Origin: a virus | Reading direction: 5' to 3' (one strand) | DNA: 40,806 nt | Virus record (IMG/VR): IMGVR_UViG_3300034062_003602 | Span: 1 to 40,806 of that record | In this document: piece after piece, positions 20,530-28,237 of the stretch | How positions within the stretch are numbered: position 1 is the stretch's first letter | Layout of the letters: every line of letters begins with the position of its first letter | Program-made: the position numbers and the translations under genes | Notes under the pieces: model-generated | The model's database searches: none | What the model was told of the DNA's origin: nothing | What the model saw: the letters and a program-made list of their open reading frames with translations, nothing else

Positions 20530-21448
20530 TTGGCCCTCTGTCGATGCGGCTGACGGCAACGTCATGTCGGAGTGGGAGTGGCAGGTCACCAGCGAACTGA
20601 TGAAGCTGGCCGGCTTCAAGCCTGACATCATCACATTCGCGCACCCTGCCTACGTCCAGAAGTGGGGCACCCTGTTTGTGGGCGGGAAGGTCGGCGGGGA
20701 ACTGCTGCCCTTCGCCAAGGCGTCCCGAGACAAGCTGGTCGAGAGGCTGCGCGGTTGCGATGTGGTGTTGACGCTGGGTCCGCATGCCATGTTCTGCCTG
20801 ACCGGCGAGTACAAGATCGACACCTACCGGGGCACCCATGTGGACAGCCCCTTTGTCGAAGGCATGCAGGTGGTGCCGACCTACGCCCCAGCCCTGTACG
20901 CTAGGCTGGCGTGGAACGAGCGGCCCGTCGTAGTGTCAGCTATGCGTAAGGCGAAGCAGCGGTTCGTCGATAAGCCCCGGACCATCTACCTGCCGGACAC
21001 CATCGCTGATCTGTATGCGTTCTCGACGCAGCACATCGGCGACCAGATCGTCTTCGACGTGGAGACCAACAAGTCCTGCCGTATTACGGAGTTCTCGGTC
21101 TCGACCTCGTCGGACTGCTGTCTGTACGTGCAACTGGAAGACATGGCCTACCGGTCGCAGTGGTCCGAGCAGGACGAACTGGACATCTGGTTGTGGCTCC
21201 GCTTCCTCGCTGCCCGCAAGGATCTGGCGTGGGGTTTCCACAATGCGACCTACGACTTGACCTATCTCGACGCCTATAGTATACGACCGCGTGGCCCGAT
21301 CTTCGACACGATGCTTCGTCACCACGCATGGCAGCCGGAATGGGAAAAGAGCTTGGGCTTCCTAGCTTCCCTTCATATTCCGACTCGGGCGTGGAAGCAT
21401 CTACGGACCAAGGCCAAGAAGGACTTCAACAAGACAGGCGCCATATGA
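20507..21448 (+). CDS. DNA polymerase family A, N-terminal part: UDG-like and 3'-5' exonuclease (split gene)
   Basis: 313 residues from the ATG at 20507. Residues 1-140 resemble the uracil-DNA-glycosylase-like domain fused to some phage PolA proteins (LTLGPHAMFCLTG, DTYRGTHVDSPF, VVPTYAPALYARL). Residues 180-313 are the proofreading domain: ExoI FDVET (D184, E186) and ExoII GFHNATYDL (N246, D250). ExoIII is missing; it is at the start of the ORF at 21737. The ORF ends after LRTKAKKDFNKTGAI and its stop overlaps the next start (ATGA). Both polymerase parts are in the same reading frame, separated by 288 bases that contain stops. Confidence 0.85.
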   Translation: MKTALVVDWPSVDAADGNVMSEWEWQVTSELMKLAGFKPDIITFAHPAYVQKWGTLFVGGKVGGELLPFAKASRDKLVERLRGCDVVLTLGPHAMFCLTGEYKIDTYRGTHVDSPFVEGMQVVPTYAPALYARLAWNERPVVVSAMRKAKQRFVDKPRTIYLPDTIADLYAFSTQHIGDQIVFDVETNKSCRITEFSVSTSSDCCLYVQLEDMAYRSQWSEQDELDIWLWLRFLAARKDLAWGFHNATYDLTYLDAYSIRPRGPIFDTMLRHHAWQPEWEKSLGFLASLHIPTRAWKHLRTKAKKDFNKTGAI

Positions 21449-21771
21449 GCGAAGATGATGCGGCCCTGCGCCGCCTGTGGGCTAGCGTAATTATTCAGGC
21501 GCTGATCGATGCCACGGCAGTACCACACTCGCCAGTGGCAGCGGCTCACAAGCGGCAGGCCAGAGCCTGGCTTTCGGTTGAGTACGGTACGACAGCACAG
21601 AACTTCGACGAGGTTTGTCTGGCTGCCGACATCGAGCCGAGCAGGGTCCGCAACTTCTTTAAGGGATACGAGGGGCCGCCCTTGACGCTGCACGTCCTGT
21701 CCCGTATGCGAGACACCTTCCTGAAAGGTAACGTCAGTGCGAACAATCACCGACATGACCCCGACTCCTGA
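21445..21771 (+). CDS. Small protein inserted between the two polymerase ORFs
   Basis: 108 residues. Starts by a four-base overlap with the first polymerase ORF and ends 35 bases inside the second, so all three are coupled. The core AHKRQARAWLSVEYG ... FDEVCLAADIEPSRVRNFFK matches, from memory, a small helical protein found in several phages ('RAWL ... F..VC..A...P..VR'), possibly helix-turn-helix. No HNH, GIY-YIG or LAGLIDADG motif is seen, so it is not an obvious homing endonuclease. It may be a DNA-binding partner of the polymerase. Confidence 0.75.
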   Translation: MSEDDAALRRLWASVIIQALIDATAVPHSPVAAAHKRQARAWLSVEYGTTAQNFDEVCLAADIEPSRVRNFFKGYEGPPLTLHVLSRMRDTFLKGNVSANNHRHDPDS

Positions 21772-23176
21772 GAATCAGGAGATCGTCTACAACGCACTCG
21801 ATACCATGCAGACCATGGCCCTCAAGGAAATCTATGACGAGGGCCTTCTGCCTGCGTGGGCCAAGACCACCTACGAATACAGCGAACTGATGCTGGGTCC
21901 CATCATGACCATGATGCGGCGCGGCGTCCAAATCGACACAGCCAAGCGTGACCGTCTTGTGGCTGGCCTCCGTGCCCGTGCCGACAAGGTGCAGGCCAAC
22001 TTCGACTATGTGTGCGAGACGCTGTGGGGCACGACCATCAACCACAACTCCACGCCCCAGCTTATCTATATGTTCTACACGCTGCTCGCCATCCCGGAGC
22101 AGACCAAGTCCAAGAAGGGCGAGACCAAGGTCGGCACGGATCGGGAAATCCTTGAGCGCATCGCAGCCAACTACCCGCGCGGCGCCTTCTTCGCGAACCA
22201 CATCCTGCGTATCCGCGACCTCGAAAAGCAGGTCGAGTTCCTCTCGAAGAAGCTGTCGCCCACCAACCGCTTCCACGCATCCTTCAACATTGCCGGCACC
22301 GAAACGTTCCGCCTCTCGTCCAGCGAGCATCCCTTCCGCATCGGGTCCAACCTCCAGAACATCCCGAAGGAAGCCCGTTCCTGCTTCATCGCCGACCCCG
22401 GCTACATGATGTTCTACTCGGACCAGCAGGGTGCCGAGGCCCGCATCGTGGCCTACCTGTCCGGCGACGAGAACTACATCGCAGCCGTCGAGGGTGGTGA
22501 CTCCCATACGATGGTGGCCTCGATGGTGTTCGGCTTCCCGCCTGACCGCGAGCTTGCCGAGCGCGAGTACTACCGGGGCTACTCGTATCGGGACATCACC
22601 AAGAAGGGCGCCCACGGCTCCAACTACTATGGCAAGCCGTTCACTCTGGCCCAGCAGATGAAGGTCGAGAAGGAGGTGGCCGAGTCTTTTCAGGCGCAGT
22701 ACTTCAGGCGCTTCCCCGGCATCAGCGACTGGCACGTGTGGGTGGCCAAGCAGCTTCAGACCAAGGGCCATCTGATCACGCCCTTCGGCATCCGACGCAA
22801 CTTCTGGAACCGCCGTTGGGACGATGCTACCCTGCGCGAGGCCATTGCCTTTGTGCCGCAGCACTGCGTCGGTGTCCTCATGAACATCGGCATCTACCGG
22901 CTGTGGGAACGCTTCGAGGGGAAGCCGGGCGCTGATGTGCAGATCCTGCTGAACCTGCATGACGCGGTGCTGGGTCAGGTCCGCATCGACAAGGCCGACG
23001 AGTTGCTGCCGCAGGTGCTGGAGTGCTTGCACTTCCCGTTCCCGGTCGCCGACATCAAGGGCAAGAGCCGCGAAATTATTATTCCATTCGATGTGGAAGT
23101 CGGCTATAATTGGCTCAAGGCCAGCGATAAGAATCCTGATGGCCTCAAGAAGTGGAGGCCCAATGGCAAAGCATGA
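21737..23176 (+). CDS. DNA polymerase family A, C-terminal part: ExoIII motif and polymerase domain
   Basis: 479 residues from a GTG at 21737 with AAAGG at 21725-21729; an ATG at 21755 is the alternative. It opens with the ExoIII motif YNALD (Y18, D22), which completes the exonuclease of the previous ORF. Polymerase motifs follow: A, YSDQQGAEARIVAYL (about 227-241); B, DITKKGAHGSNYYGKP (about 286-301, with Lys and Tyr); C, LHDAVLGQV (about 407), with HDA in place of the usual HDE. Total with part one is 792 residues, a normal length for a phage PolA with a UDG-like domain. It replicates the genome. Confidence 0.9.
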   Translation: MRTITDMTPTPENQEIVYNALDTMQTMALKEIYDEGLLPAWAKTTYEYSELMLGPIMTMMRRGVQIDTAKRDRLVAGLRARADKVQANFDYVCETLWGTTINHNSTPQLIYMFYTLLAIPEQTKSKKGETKVGTDREILERIAANYPRGAFFANHILRIRDLEKQVEFLSKKLSPTNRFHASFNIAGTETFRLSSSEHPFRIGSNLQNIPKEARSCFIADPGYMMFYSDQQGAEARIVAYLSGDENYIAAVEGGDSHTMVASMVFGFPPDRELAEREYYRGYSYRDITKKGAHGSNYYGKPFTLAQQMKVEKEVAESFQAQYFRRFPGISDWHVWVAKQLQTKGHLITPFGIRRNFWNRRWDDATLREAIAFVPQHCVGVLMNIGIYRLWERFEGKPGADVQILLNLHDAVLGQVRIDKADELLPQVLECLHFPFPVADIKGKSREIIIPFDVEVGYNWLKASDKNPDGLKKWRPNGKA

Positions 23177-23372
23177 CTACCTGTCGGACCGGGCAGCGAA
23201 CTACAAGCTCATGTCCGACATCAAGAACTGGTGGCGCAAGCGTGGCTACGAAGTGAAGGTGTGGATGGAGCGGGCCATTGATCCGTCCAACGGCACCAAC
23301 ATCCACGTCATCAGGACCAACATCCATCAGGACGTCGAGAACGCGAGGACCCGCTATGTCACCGACCGATAA
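23163..23372 (+). CDS. Hypothetical small protein after DNA polymerase
   Basis: 69 residues; GGAGG in the end of the polymerase gene is its ribosome site, and the two overlap by 14 bases. Basic and aromatic (YKLMSDIKNWWRKRGYEVKV ... IHVIRTNIHQDVENAR). Short proteins of the 'W-x-x-R-G-Y-x-V' type are common downstream of phage polymerases; function unknown. Confidence 0.7.
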   Translation: MAKHDYLSDRAANYKLMSDIKNWWRKRGYEVKVWMERAIDPSNGTNIHVIRTNIHQDVENARTRYVTDR

Positions 23373-23643
23373 CATCGTCTCCTTCAAGGGGACTGCCCAG
23401 CCCACGGTCACCGAAGCCGAAGTAATGAGCGAGCGGGAGGAATCCATCGCGTATCTGGCGACGTTCCTGCTGGACAACAAGGACGCCATCAAGAGCTTCG
23501 TCTGCGGCATCTCCTTCCACGCTGACAGCGACGGCGACCAAGCGTTCCACATGCTGACTTCGCCCATCGACGTGGCCGAAATGGCGCTGACGCTGCGTCT
23601 CCTCGAAGATGGCTTCCGCCGGTATCTGCCCGGCCCGGAGTAA
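23356..23643 (+). CDS. Hypothetical protein
   Basis: 95 residues from the ATG at 23356; the in-frame start at 23278 lies inside the previous gene. Pattern EREESIAYLATFLLDNKDAI ... SFHADSDGDQAFHML ... DVAEMALTLRLLEDGF. It overlaps its neighbour by 17 bases. No motif is recognised. Confidence 0.7.
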   Translation: MSPTDNIVSFKGTAQPTVTEAEVMSEREESIAYLATFLLDNKDAIKSFVCGISFHADSDGDQAFHMLTSPIDVAEMALTLRLLEDGFRRYLPGPE

Positions 23644-23645
23644 AC

Positions 23646-24131
23646 TTGGCGAAGTATCCTAGGCGCCCGGCCCCCATTCGGCTGGGCTCTCCAGTTGTTG
23701 GGCGGTATGCTGACTACGTCCCCGAGTTCAGGAAGACGAAGCGGACTGCCGCCCAGCAAGCTGGCCTATCATTTGAGAAGGCCGTCCTCAAGAAACTCAA
23801 GGCGATCTACGGAACCGTCGAGGCTTCGCCCTGGCTCTACTACCAGACGCCCAAGCGCAGCGGCATCTGCCAGCCTGACGCCCTGCTGCGGCTAGCCGAC
23901 GATCACATCTGCATCGTAGAAATCAAGCTGTCTTGGATGCGCCCTGTGCGCCAGAAGCTGATGCAATTCTACGGCCCCGTGGTGGCAGCCATATACCCTG
24001 ACGCCAAGCTGTCCTACCTTCAGATATACAAGAACGCCAAGCCGTCCTCCCACAAGAAGTCCCTAAGCATTTATGGGCTTGACGCCATGCCACTCGGTAA
24101 GTATAAGGAATGCCAGTGGCTAGGCATATGA
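23646..24131 (+). CDS. PD-(D/E)XK-type nuclease
   Basis: 161 residues from a TTG at 23646 with GGAG five bases upstream. A conserved core FEKAVLKKLKAIYG (about 43) with its Glu, then CQPDALLRLADDHICIVEIKL (about 77-98), gives the PD ... E-x-K catalytic set; SWMRPVRQKLMQFYGPVV follows with a Q. This is the fold used by VRR-NUC and Holliday-junction-type nucleases of phages. It lies in the replication cluster just after the polymerase and may resolve or trim replication intermediates. Confidence 0.8.
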   Translation: MAKYPRRPAPIRLGSPVVGRYADYVPEFRKTKRTAAQQAGLSFEKAVLKKLKAIYGTVEASPWLYYQTPKRSGICQPDALLRLADDHICIVEIKLSWMRPVRQKLMQFYGPVVAAIYPDAKLSYLQIYKNAKPSSHKKSLSIYGLDAMPLGKYKECQWLGI

Positions 24132-24142
24132 TGGGAGACGCA

Positions 24143-24601
24143 ATGCAACCCACCGTCAAGTTCAAGAAGCTGGTGCCGAATGCGCTGCTGCCTATGAAGG
24201 CAACGCAAGGCGCGGCCTGCTATGACCTGTTCGCCTGTGACACCGTCTGTCTCGATGACATGCGGACGTGCAAGGTGATCGGTACCGGCATCGCCATCGA
24301 GTTGCCGCCCGGCTACATGGGCCTCGTCTGTTCCCGCTCCGGCCTCGCCGCGAGGGAAGGCGTCTTCGTGCTGAATGCACCGGGCGTCATCGACGAGGAC
24401 TATCGGGGCGAACTGAAGGTGATCTTGGGGCGCCTGCCCTACACGCCGCAGTGGCCCAGCGAAAAGTACACGATGATCGAGCCGGGCATGCGGATCGCCC
24501 AGCTTATGATCATGCCGGTCACATCCATCGCAGTCGAGGAAGTGACTGCCCTCACAACAACGGCTCGCGGCGAAGGCGGGCTTGGTAGCACAGGAGCCTA
24601 A
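24143..24601 (+). CDS. dut: dUTPase (trimeric)
   Basis: 152 residues from the ATG at 24143 (GGGAGA upstream; an in-frame ATG at 24110 lies in the previous gene). It hydrolyses dUTP to dUMP and PPi, keeping uracil out of DNA and feeding ThyX. All five motifs can be found: AACYDLFA, SRSGLA, GVIDEDYRGEL, RIAQLMI (motif 4) and RGEGGLGSTG (motif 5; the usual form is RGxGGFGSTG). With ThyX and the UDG-like polymerase domain, it suggests strict control of uracil. Confidence 0.93.
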   Translation: MQPTVKFKKLVPNALLPMKATQGAACYDLFACDTVCLDDMRTCKVIGTGIAIELPPGYMGLVCSRSGLAAREGVFVLNAPGVIDEDYRGELKVILGRLPYTPQWPSEKYTMIEPGMRIAQLMIMPVTSIAVEEVTALTTTARGEGGLGSTGA

Positions 24602-24602
24602 G

Positions 24603-24800
24603 ATGATTATCACGAAGATTGCATTCACGTCCGTCATCCTGCTGATCACGCTGGCCTTCGTGCTGGTGGCTTTCGAGGAAGACGTGCGTCCCCGTGGCTG
24701 GTCCAAGTTGAGCCGTCTCGACAAGGGTCTGGTCCTCCTCTTGGTCGCCGTCATGGTGGCGCTGTTCGTCGGCGTGCTTGCCCTGATCTGGGGGCTGTGA
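24603..24800 (+). CDS. Two-span membrane protein
   Basis: 65 residues from the ATG at 24603 with AGGAG upstream. Two hydrophobic helices (IAFTSVILLITLAFVLVAF; GLVLLLVAVMVALFVGVLAL) joined by a charged loop (EEDVRPRGWSKLSRLDKG). It begins just after dut and ends on the next gene's start. The hairpin topology could fit a holin-like or membrane-regulator protein, but the lysis genes lie 2 kb away. Confidence 0.65.
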   Translation: MIITKIAFTSVILLITLAFVLVAFEEDVRPRGWSKLSRLDKGLVLLLVAVMVALFVGVLALIWGL

Positions 24801-25192
24801 TGAACACGGCACTGGAGTTGCCGGACGGCAATCCCAAGACCATCTATGGGATGTCGAAGCCTGGCATCGAGGGTGTCCCGGTGGCACCCCTGTTTATGGT
24901 GGGCGAGGTCATGCGGCTGGGCATCCGTAAGTATGGCCTGACGAACTGGCGGCACGACCCGATCTCGGCGTCCGTCTATTACAATGCGGCGATGCGCCAC
25001 ATCATGACATGGTGGGACGGCGACAACGTCGACTTCGAAAGCCAGCAGCCGCATCTGGCCCATGCCGTGGCGTGCCTGCTAATCCTGATGGATGCTCGCC
25101 TGTCGGATGACCTGATCGACGACCGCCCCAGCGCCGGCCTTACGGCTTCTTATCTGGACAGTCAGGCCCGTCGCCGAGGAGATACGGCATGA
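24800..25192 (+). CDS. dATP/dGTP diphosphohydrolase-like protein (DUF5664 / MazZ-like)
   Basis: 130 residues (ATG 24800, overlapping the previous stop; a GTG one codon earlier is possible). The segments KYGLTNWRHDPISASVYYNA, AMRHIMTWWDGDNVD, ESQQPHLAHAVACLLIL and a C-terminal DRPSAG match the dATP/dGTP diphosphohydrolase N-terminal family, an all-helical MazG-like fold with a Glu/His/Asp metal site. In some phages a relative (MazZ) serves 2-aminoadenine genome synthesis together with PurZ. No PurZ is in this window, so a general dNTP-pool role is equally possible. Confidence 0.78.
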   Translation: MNTALELPDGNPKTIYGMSKPGIEGVPVAPLFMVGEVMRLGIRKYGLTNWRHDPISASVYYNAAMRHIMTWWDGDNVDFESQQPHLAHAVACLLILMDARLSDDLIDDRPSAGLTASYLDSQARRRGDTA

Positions 25193-25959
25193 CACCCAAG
25201 ACTGTACTGCTGATCCCCGACACGCATGCGATGCCGGGCGACAAGCTGGATCGGTTCGCCCGGATGATGGCGTTCTTGGAGGACCGCAACGTGGTGCTGG
25301 ACCGGGTGGTCCACATCGGCGATCTGTGGGACTTCGGCTCGCTATGCACCCACGACATGGATGATCCGCGCTGGTCGCATAGGTCTTTGCAGGAGGACAT
25401 CGAGGCCGGCTTTCAGGCGCTGGACTGGATAGCCTCCATCGCCGCAGCCTTTGGGGGTGCGCCTATCGACCTCAACGAGGGCAACCACGAGAACCGCTAC
25501 AACACGTGGATGGCTTCCGACAATCGGCTGCTGACGTCGGAGTTCCCGAAGACCATGAAGCAACTGGTGGCCCAGCGCCGGCCTACCTTCAACCTCAAGT
25601 ACCACCCGTTCCTGAAGCCGGTCACCATTTATGGGACTGTGTTCCAGCACTACTTCGTGTCCGGGGTCATGGGTCGACCGCAGGGCGGCGAGCATCACGC
25701 CAACAACCTGTTGAAGTCCCAGCACATCTCGTGTGTCTGTGGCCATTCGCACCTGCTGTCCACGGCTACCCGGACCAAGGCGGATGGTGCCAAGCTGCAT
25801 GCTCTGGTGGGCGGCTGCTTCGTGGACCCCGAGGGGGACTTCTCCTACGCCAAGGCGGCCAAGAAGCTGTGGTGGAACGGCTTCCACCTGCTGCACTTCA
25901 CGGCGCCCGGGGTCTTTGACGTGGAGTCCGTCTCCATTGAAAGGCTTTATAATCTGTGA
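25189..25959 (+). CDS. Calcineurin-like metallophosphoesterase
   Basis: 256 residues. Metal-binding motifs in order: PDTHAMPG (DxH), HIGDLWDFG (GDxxD), NEGNHENRY (GNHE), and GHSHLLST (GHxH). The start overlaps the previous stop (ATGA). Phage enzymes of this type can hydrolyse nucleic acids, cyclic nucleotides or phosphoproteins; the substrate is not clear. Last gene before the nearly leaderless promoter at 25937, which lies inside its 3' end. Confidence 0.88.
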   Translation: MTPKTVLLIPDTHAMPGDKLDRFARMMAFLEDRNVVLDRVVHIGDLWDFGSLCTHDMDDPRWSHRSLQEDIEAGFQALDWIASIAAAFGGAPIDLNEGNHENRYNTWMASDNRLLTSEFPKTMKQLVAQRRPTFNLKYHPFLKPVTIYGTVFQHYFVSGVMGRPQGGEHHANNLLKSQHISCVCGHSHLLSTATRTKADGAKLHALVGGCFVDPEGDFSYAKAAKKLWWNGFHLLHFTAPGVFDVESVSIERLYNL

Positions 25960-25965
25960 TATAAT
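25937..25965 (+). promoter_or_regulatory. Near-consensus promoter giving a leaderless transcript
   Basis: TTGAAA (25937-25942), 17 bases, perfect TATAAT (25960-25965). The next ATG is at 25972, seven bases after the -10, so transcription would begin at or next to the start codon. No ribosome site fits between. It lies partly within the phosphoesterase gene and would drive the late rightward genes. Confidence 0.7.
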
Positions 25966-25971
25966 AGGGGT

Positions 25972-26220
25972 ATGGCTAAGACCCCGGCATGGCAACGGGC
26001 CGAAGGCAAAGACCCTAAAGGTGGGCTCAATGCCAAAGGCCGTGCCTCCTACAATCGTGCGAACCCCGGTAAGCCGGGCCTCAAAGCTCCTCAACCCGAG
26101 GGAGGCCCGCGCCGGGATTCGTTCTGTGCCCGCTCTGCCGGCCAGATGAAGATGTGGCCGAAGGCTGCCAAGAATCCCAAGAGCCGTCTCCGGCTGGCGA
26201 GGAAGGCATGGAACTGCTGA
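25972..26220 (+). CDS. Small basic phage protein (DUF6321-like)
   Basis: 82 residues. LNAKGRASYNRANPGKPGLK, RDSFCARSAGQMKMWP and the C-terminal LARKAWNC match a family of small basic phage proteins ('GLxAKGRxxYNR...LKxP...SFCAR...LRxWxC'), recalled as DUF6321. Two Cys and many Lys/Arg suggest nucleic-acid binding or a structural role in the virion; neither is shown. The transcript appears leaderless. Its end overlaps the endonuclease start. Confidence 0.75.
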   Translation: MAKTPAWQRAEGKDPKGGLNAKGRASYNRANPGKPGLKAPQPEGGPRRDSFCARSAGQMKMWPKAAKNPKSRLRLARKAWNC

Positions 26221-26615
26221 CCTGCACCAAGTGTCAGGTAGCGAAGGGAGCTTCCCCCGCTTTCTTCCCGCCGCACAATAAAAAGAAGAATGGCTTAGAT
26301 AGTTGGTGCCGTTCTTGCCGCAGCGCCTATCGTTCTGATATTAGACGCGGTAAGTATCGCGATATGGGGTGCGACGATACCATCCTCAAAGAGCTTTTGG
26401 CTGGCGGCGAATGCACTATATGTGGCGACAAGCCAAGCCGGTTAGTTGTAGATCATTGTCACCAGACTAATCGAGTCCGAGGCATTCTTTGTTCCGAATG
26501 CAATCTCGGCCTTGGTAAGTTTAAAGACGACCCCAAACTACTTGAGTTTGCTAGGATTTATTTACTTGCTTCACAAGAAGTTCAAGAAGCTATTGACTAC
26601 ATAGGAACTGATTAA
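26208..26615 (+). CDS. HNH / recombination endonuclease VII-type protein
   Basis: 135 residues from the ATG at 26208. An N-terminal zinc-finger-like pair (CTKCQVAKG ... WCRSC) precedes the catalytic Endonuclease VII-type His-Me finger: CTICGDKPSRLVVDHCHQTN, then VRGILCSECNLGLGKFKDDP. The four Cys hold a zinc. It could be a debranching resolvase for packaging or a mobile HNH endonuclease. Base composition is visibly more AT-rich than both neighbours, which favours recent arrival. Confidence 0.85.
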   Translation: MELLTCTKCQVAKGASPAFFPPHNKKKNGLDSWCRSCRSAYRSDIRRGKYRDMGCDDTILKELLAGGECTICGDKPSRLVVDHCHQTNRVRGILCSECNLGLGKFKDDPKLLEFARIYLLASQEVQEAIDYIGTD

Positions 26616-26616
26616 C

Positions 26617-27108
26617 ATGTCCGACGCAGTCAAGCAAGCCCAAATGTCCGAACAGATGGCGGCCAACGCCTCGAAGGGCGCCCTAATCGAGAAGGTCGTA
26701 TTTGCGGCCATCCCAATCCTCTTTAGCTGCGTCGTCTACCTGATGACCTCCCTGTCTTCGGCCAACAACGAGATCACGATCCTCAAATCCCGTATTGCGG
26801 TCGTCGTCACGCAGGACAACCGGGCGATCCCGCCGCAGGGTACGACCATCGACATGGCCCAGATCCGCGAACATCTGTCCAACCGGATTGAACAGGTGGA
26901 GCGCGACGCTTCCATTGCCCGTGGCAACATGACGCTGGACCGTGAACGCAGCATGGCGGGCATCGAGCGTGGCCGACTTGAAATGGCTGCCGATGCGGCT
27001 TCTGCCCGCGCTGCAATCCGGGCCGACCTGACCCGCATGATCAATGAGCTTGACAGGCGCGTGGCCCTCTTGGAGTCCCGGAATGGAACCGCTCCTCAAT
27101 CTCGTTAG
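26617..27108 (+). CDS. Membrane-anchored coiled-coil protein of the lysis cassette
   Basis: 163 residues. One membrane segment near residues 27-47 (VVFAAIPILFSCVVYLMTSL) followed by a long coiled coil (ANNEITILKSRIAVVV ... RIEQVERDASIARGNMTLDR ... INELDRRVALLESR). The topology and its place directly before the holin and endolysin suggest a spanin-like or lysis-accessory protein. Its end overlaps the holin start by 26 bases. Confidence 0.7.
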   Translation: MSDAVKQAQMSEQMAANASKGALIEKVVFAAIPILFSCVVYLMTSLSSANNEITILKSRIAVVVTQDNRAIPPQGTTIDMAQIREHLSNRIEQVERDASIARGNMTLDRERSMAGIERGRLEMAADAASARAAIRADLTRMINELDRRVALLESRNGTAPQSR

Positions 27109-27601
27109 GACCGTAGCCCCGTCCATTGCGACTGCCGTGGGTGGACCACTGGCAGGCATGGCGACCCGTGCCATTTCTGAGGCCCTGCTGGGCAAGCCCG
27201 ATGGTACCGAGGCCGAGCTTGTCGAGGCGGCAGCCAAGGCGACACCCGAGCAGTTGCTGGCCCTGAAGAAAGCCGAGCAGGACTTCGCGGTGCAGATGCG
27301 CGAACTGGATGTCGATCTGGAACGCATCGCCAACGAGGACCGCAACAGCGCCCGCGACCGGGAGATCAAGACCAAGGACTGGACGCCCAAGGCGCTGGCG
27401 GGCCTGATCACCCTTGGGTATTTCGGGGTCCTGTTCTTCATGTTGCTGAATGGCCTGCCTACGACGGGCGGCTCCGAGGCTATGCTGGTTATGCTGGGTA
27501 CGCTTGGCACGGCATGGGGTGGCGTGGTTGCCTATTACTTTGGCAGTTCCGCCGGCTCCAAGGAAAAGAGTGACGCAATGAGTAAGATGGTGCGCAAGTG
27601 A
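27083..27601 (+). CDS. Holin, three-transmembrane GTA type
   Basis: 172 residues from the ATG at 27083 (GGAG upstream). N-terminal MEPLLNLVRTVAPSIATAVG ... GGPLAGMATRAISEALLG and C-terminal TLGTAWGGVVAYYFGSSAGS match the holin family first described in gene-transfer agents. Membrane segments lie near 15-35, 105-130 and 135-160; a charged helical region lies between. It opens the inner membrane for the endolysin encoded next; the stop overlaps the endolysin GTG. Confidence 0.82.
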   Translation: MEPLLNLVRTVAPSIATAVGGPLAGMATRAISEALLGKPDGTEAELVEAAAKATPEQLLALKKAEQDFAVQMRELDVDLERIANEDRNSARDREIKTKDWTPKALAGLITLGYFGVLFFMLLNGLPTTGGSEAMLVMLGTLGTAWGGVVAYYFGSSAGSKEKSDAMSKMVRK

Positions 27602-28107
27602 AAGACAACTACGCCAAGTGGCTGGCCCTGATTCTAAAGCATGAGGGTGGCTACGTCGATCACCCAGAGGACCCGGGCGGCGCCACCATGAAGGGCATCA
27701 CGCTCGCTACCTTCTCGGCCTTCAAGGGCAAGCCCATGAGCAAGGACGAGTTGCGCGCCATCTCTGACGCCGACGTCAACACCATTTATAAGGACCAGTA
27801 TTGGGATGCGCTGCGCTGCGACGAACTGAAGTCGGGCGTGGACCTGCTGGCCTTTGACATGGCCGTCAACAAGGGCGTTCGCCGGGCAGTCAGGCTGATG
27901 CAACGGGGCGCCGGAGCCGTGGAGGACGGGGCGCTTGGCCCTAAGAGCATGGCCGCCATCAACGCCGCCGACCCTGCCGACCTGATTGCCAAGGTGTCCG
28001 AGGAGCGTCGCGACTTTTATAAGAGCCTGAAGACGTTCCCGACTTTCGGCCGTGGCTGGCTGCGGCGTGTCGACGAAACTGAGAAGGAAGCTCTCCATGC
28101 CGCTTAA
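27598..28107 (+). CDS. Endolysin, glycoside hydrolase family 108
   Basis: 169 residues from a GTG overlapping the holin stop. [20 protein letters not shown] (about 12-31) is the GH108 catalytic motif, with the Glu of HEGG as acid. The second half ([35 protein letters not shown]) matches the peptidoglycan-binding part usual in this family. No signal peptide is present, so it depends on the holin. It cleaves the peptidoglycan glycan chain at the end of infection. Confidence 0.9.
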   Translation: MKDNYAKWLALILKHEGGYVDHPEDPGGATMKGITLATFSAFKGKPMSKDELRAISDADVNTIYKDQYWDALRCDELKSGVDLLAFDMAVNKGVRRAVRLMQRGAGAVEDGALGPKSMAAINAADPADLIAKVSEERRDFYKSLKTFPTFGRGWLRRVDETEKEALHAA

Positions 28108-28237
28108 GAAGGGCACCTCGCAGAAGACTATCTCGGAGAATATTCGCCGCGAAATTAGAAGCGGTCGTCCCCAAAAACAAGCCATCGCCATCGCCCTGAG
28201 TGCGGCCGGCAAGTCTAAGAAGGAACCCAAGAAGTGA
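28097..28237 (+). CDS. Small basic phage protein
   Basis: 46 residues ([20 protein letters not shown] ... [17 protein letters not shown]). AAGGAAG is upstream. 'MPLKKGxSQKTISxNI ... PQKQAVAIAL' is a small domain I have seen in many phage genomes near the lysis or virion genes; its function is unknown. It overlaps the endolysin end and the next start. Confidence 0.75.
   Translation: MPLKKGTSQKTISENIRREIRSGRPQKQAIAIALSAAGKSKKEPKK

Noticed and set aside
21445-21736. Self-splicing intron in the polymerase gene
   Set aside because: The insert is short, is filled by a coupled ORF with a recognisable protein pattern, and I could not draw group I core pairings; splicing is not excluded without experiment.
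21734-23032. Minus-strand ORF (432 residues) opposite DNA polymerase
   Set aside because: Antisense to polymerase motifs A-C; composition fits a shadow frame.
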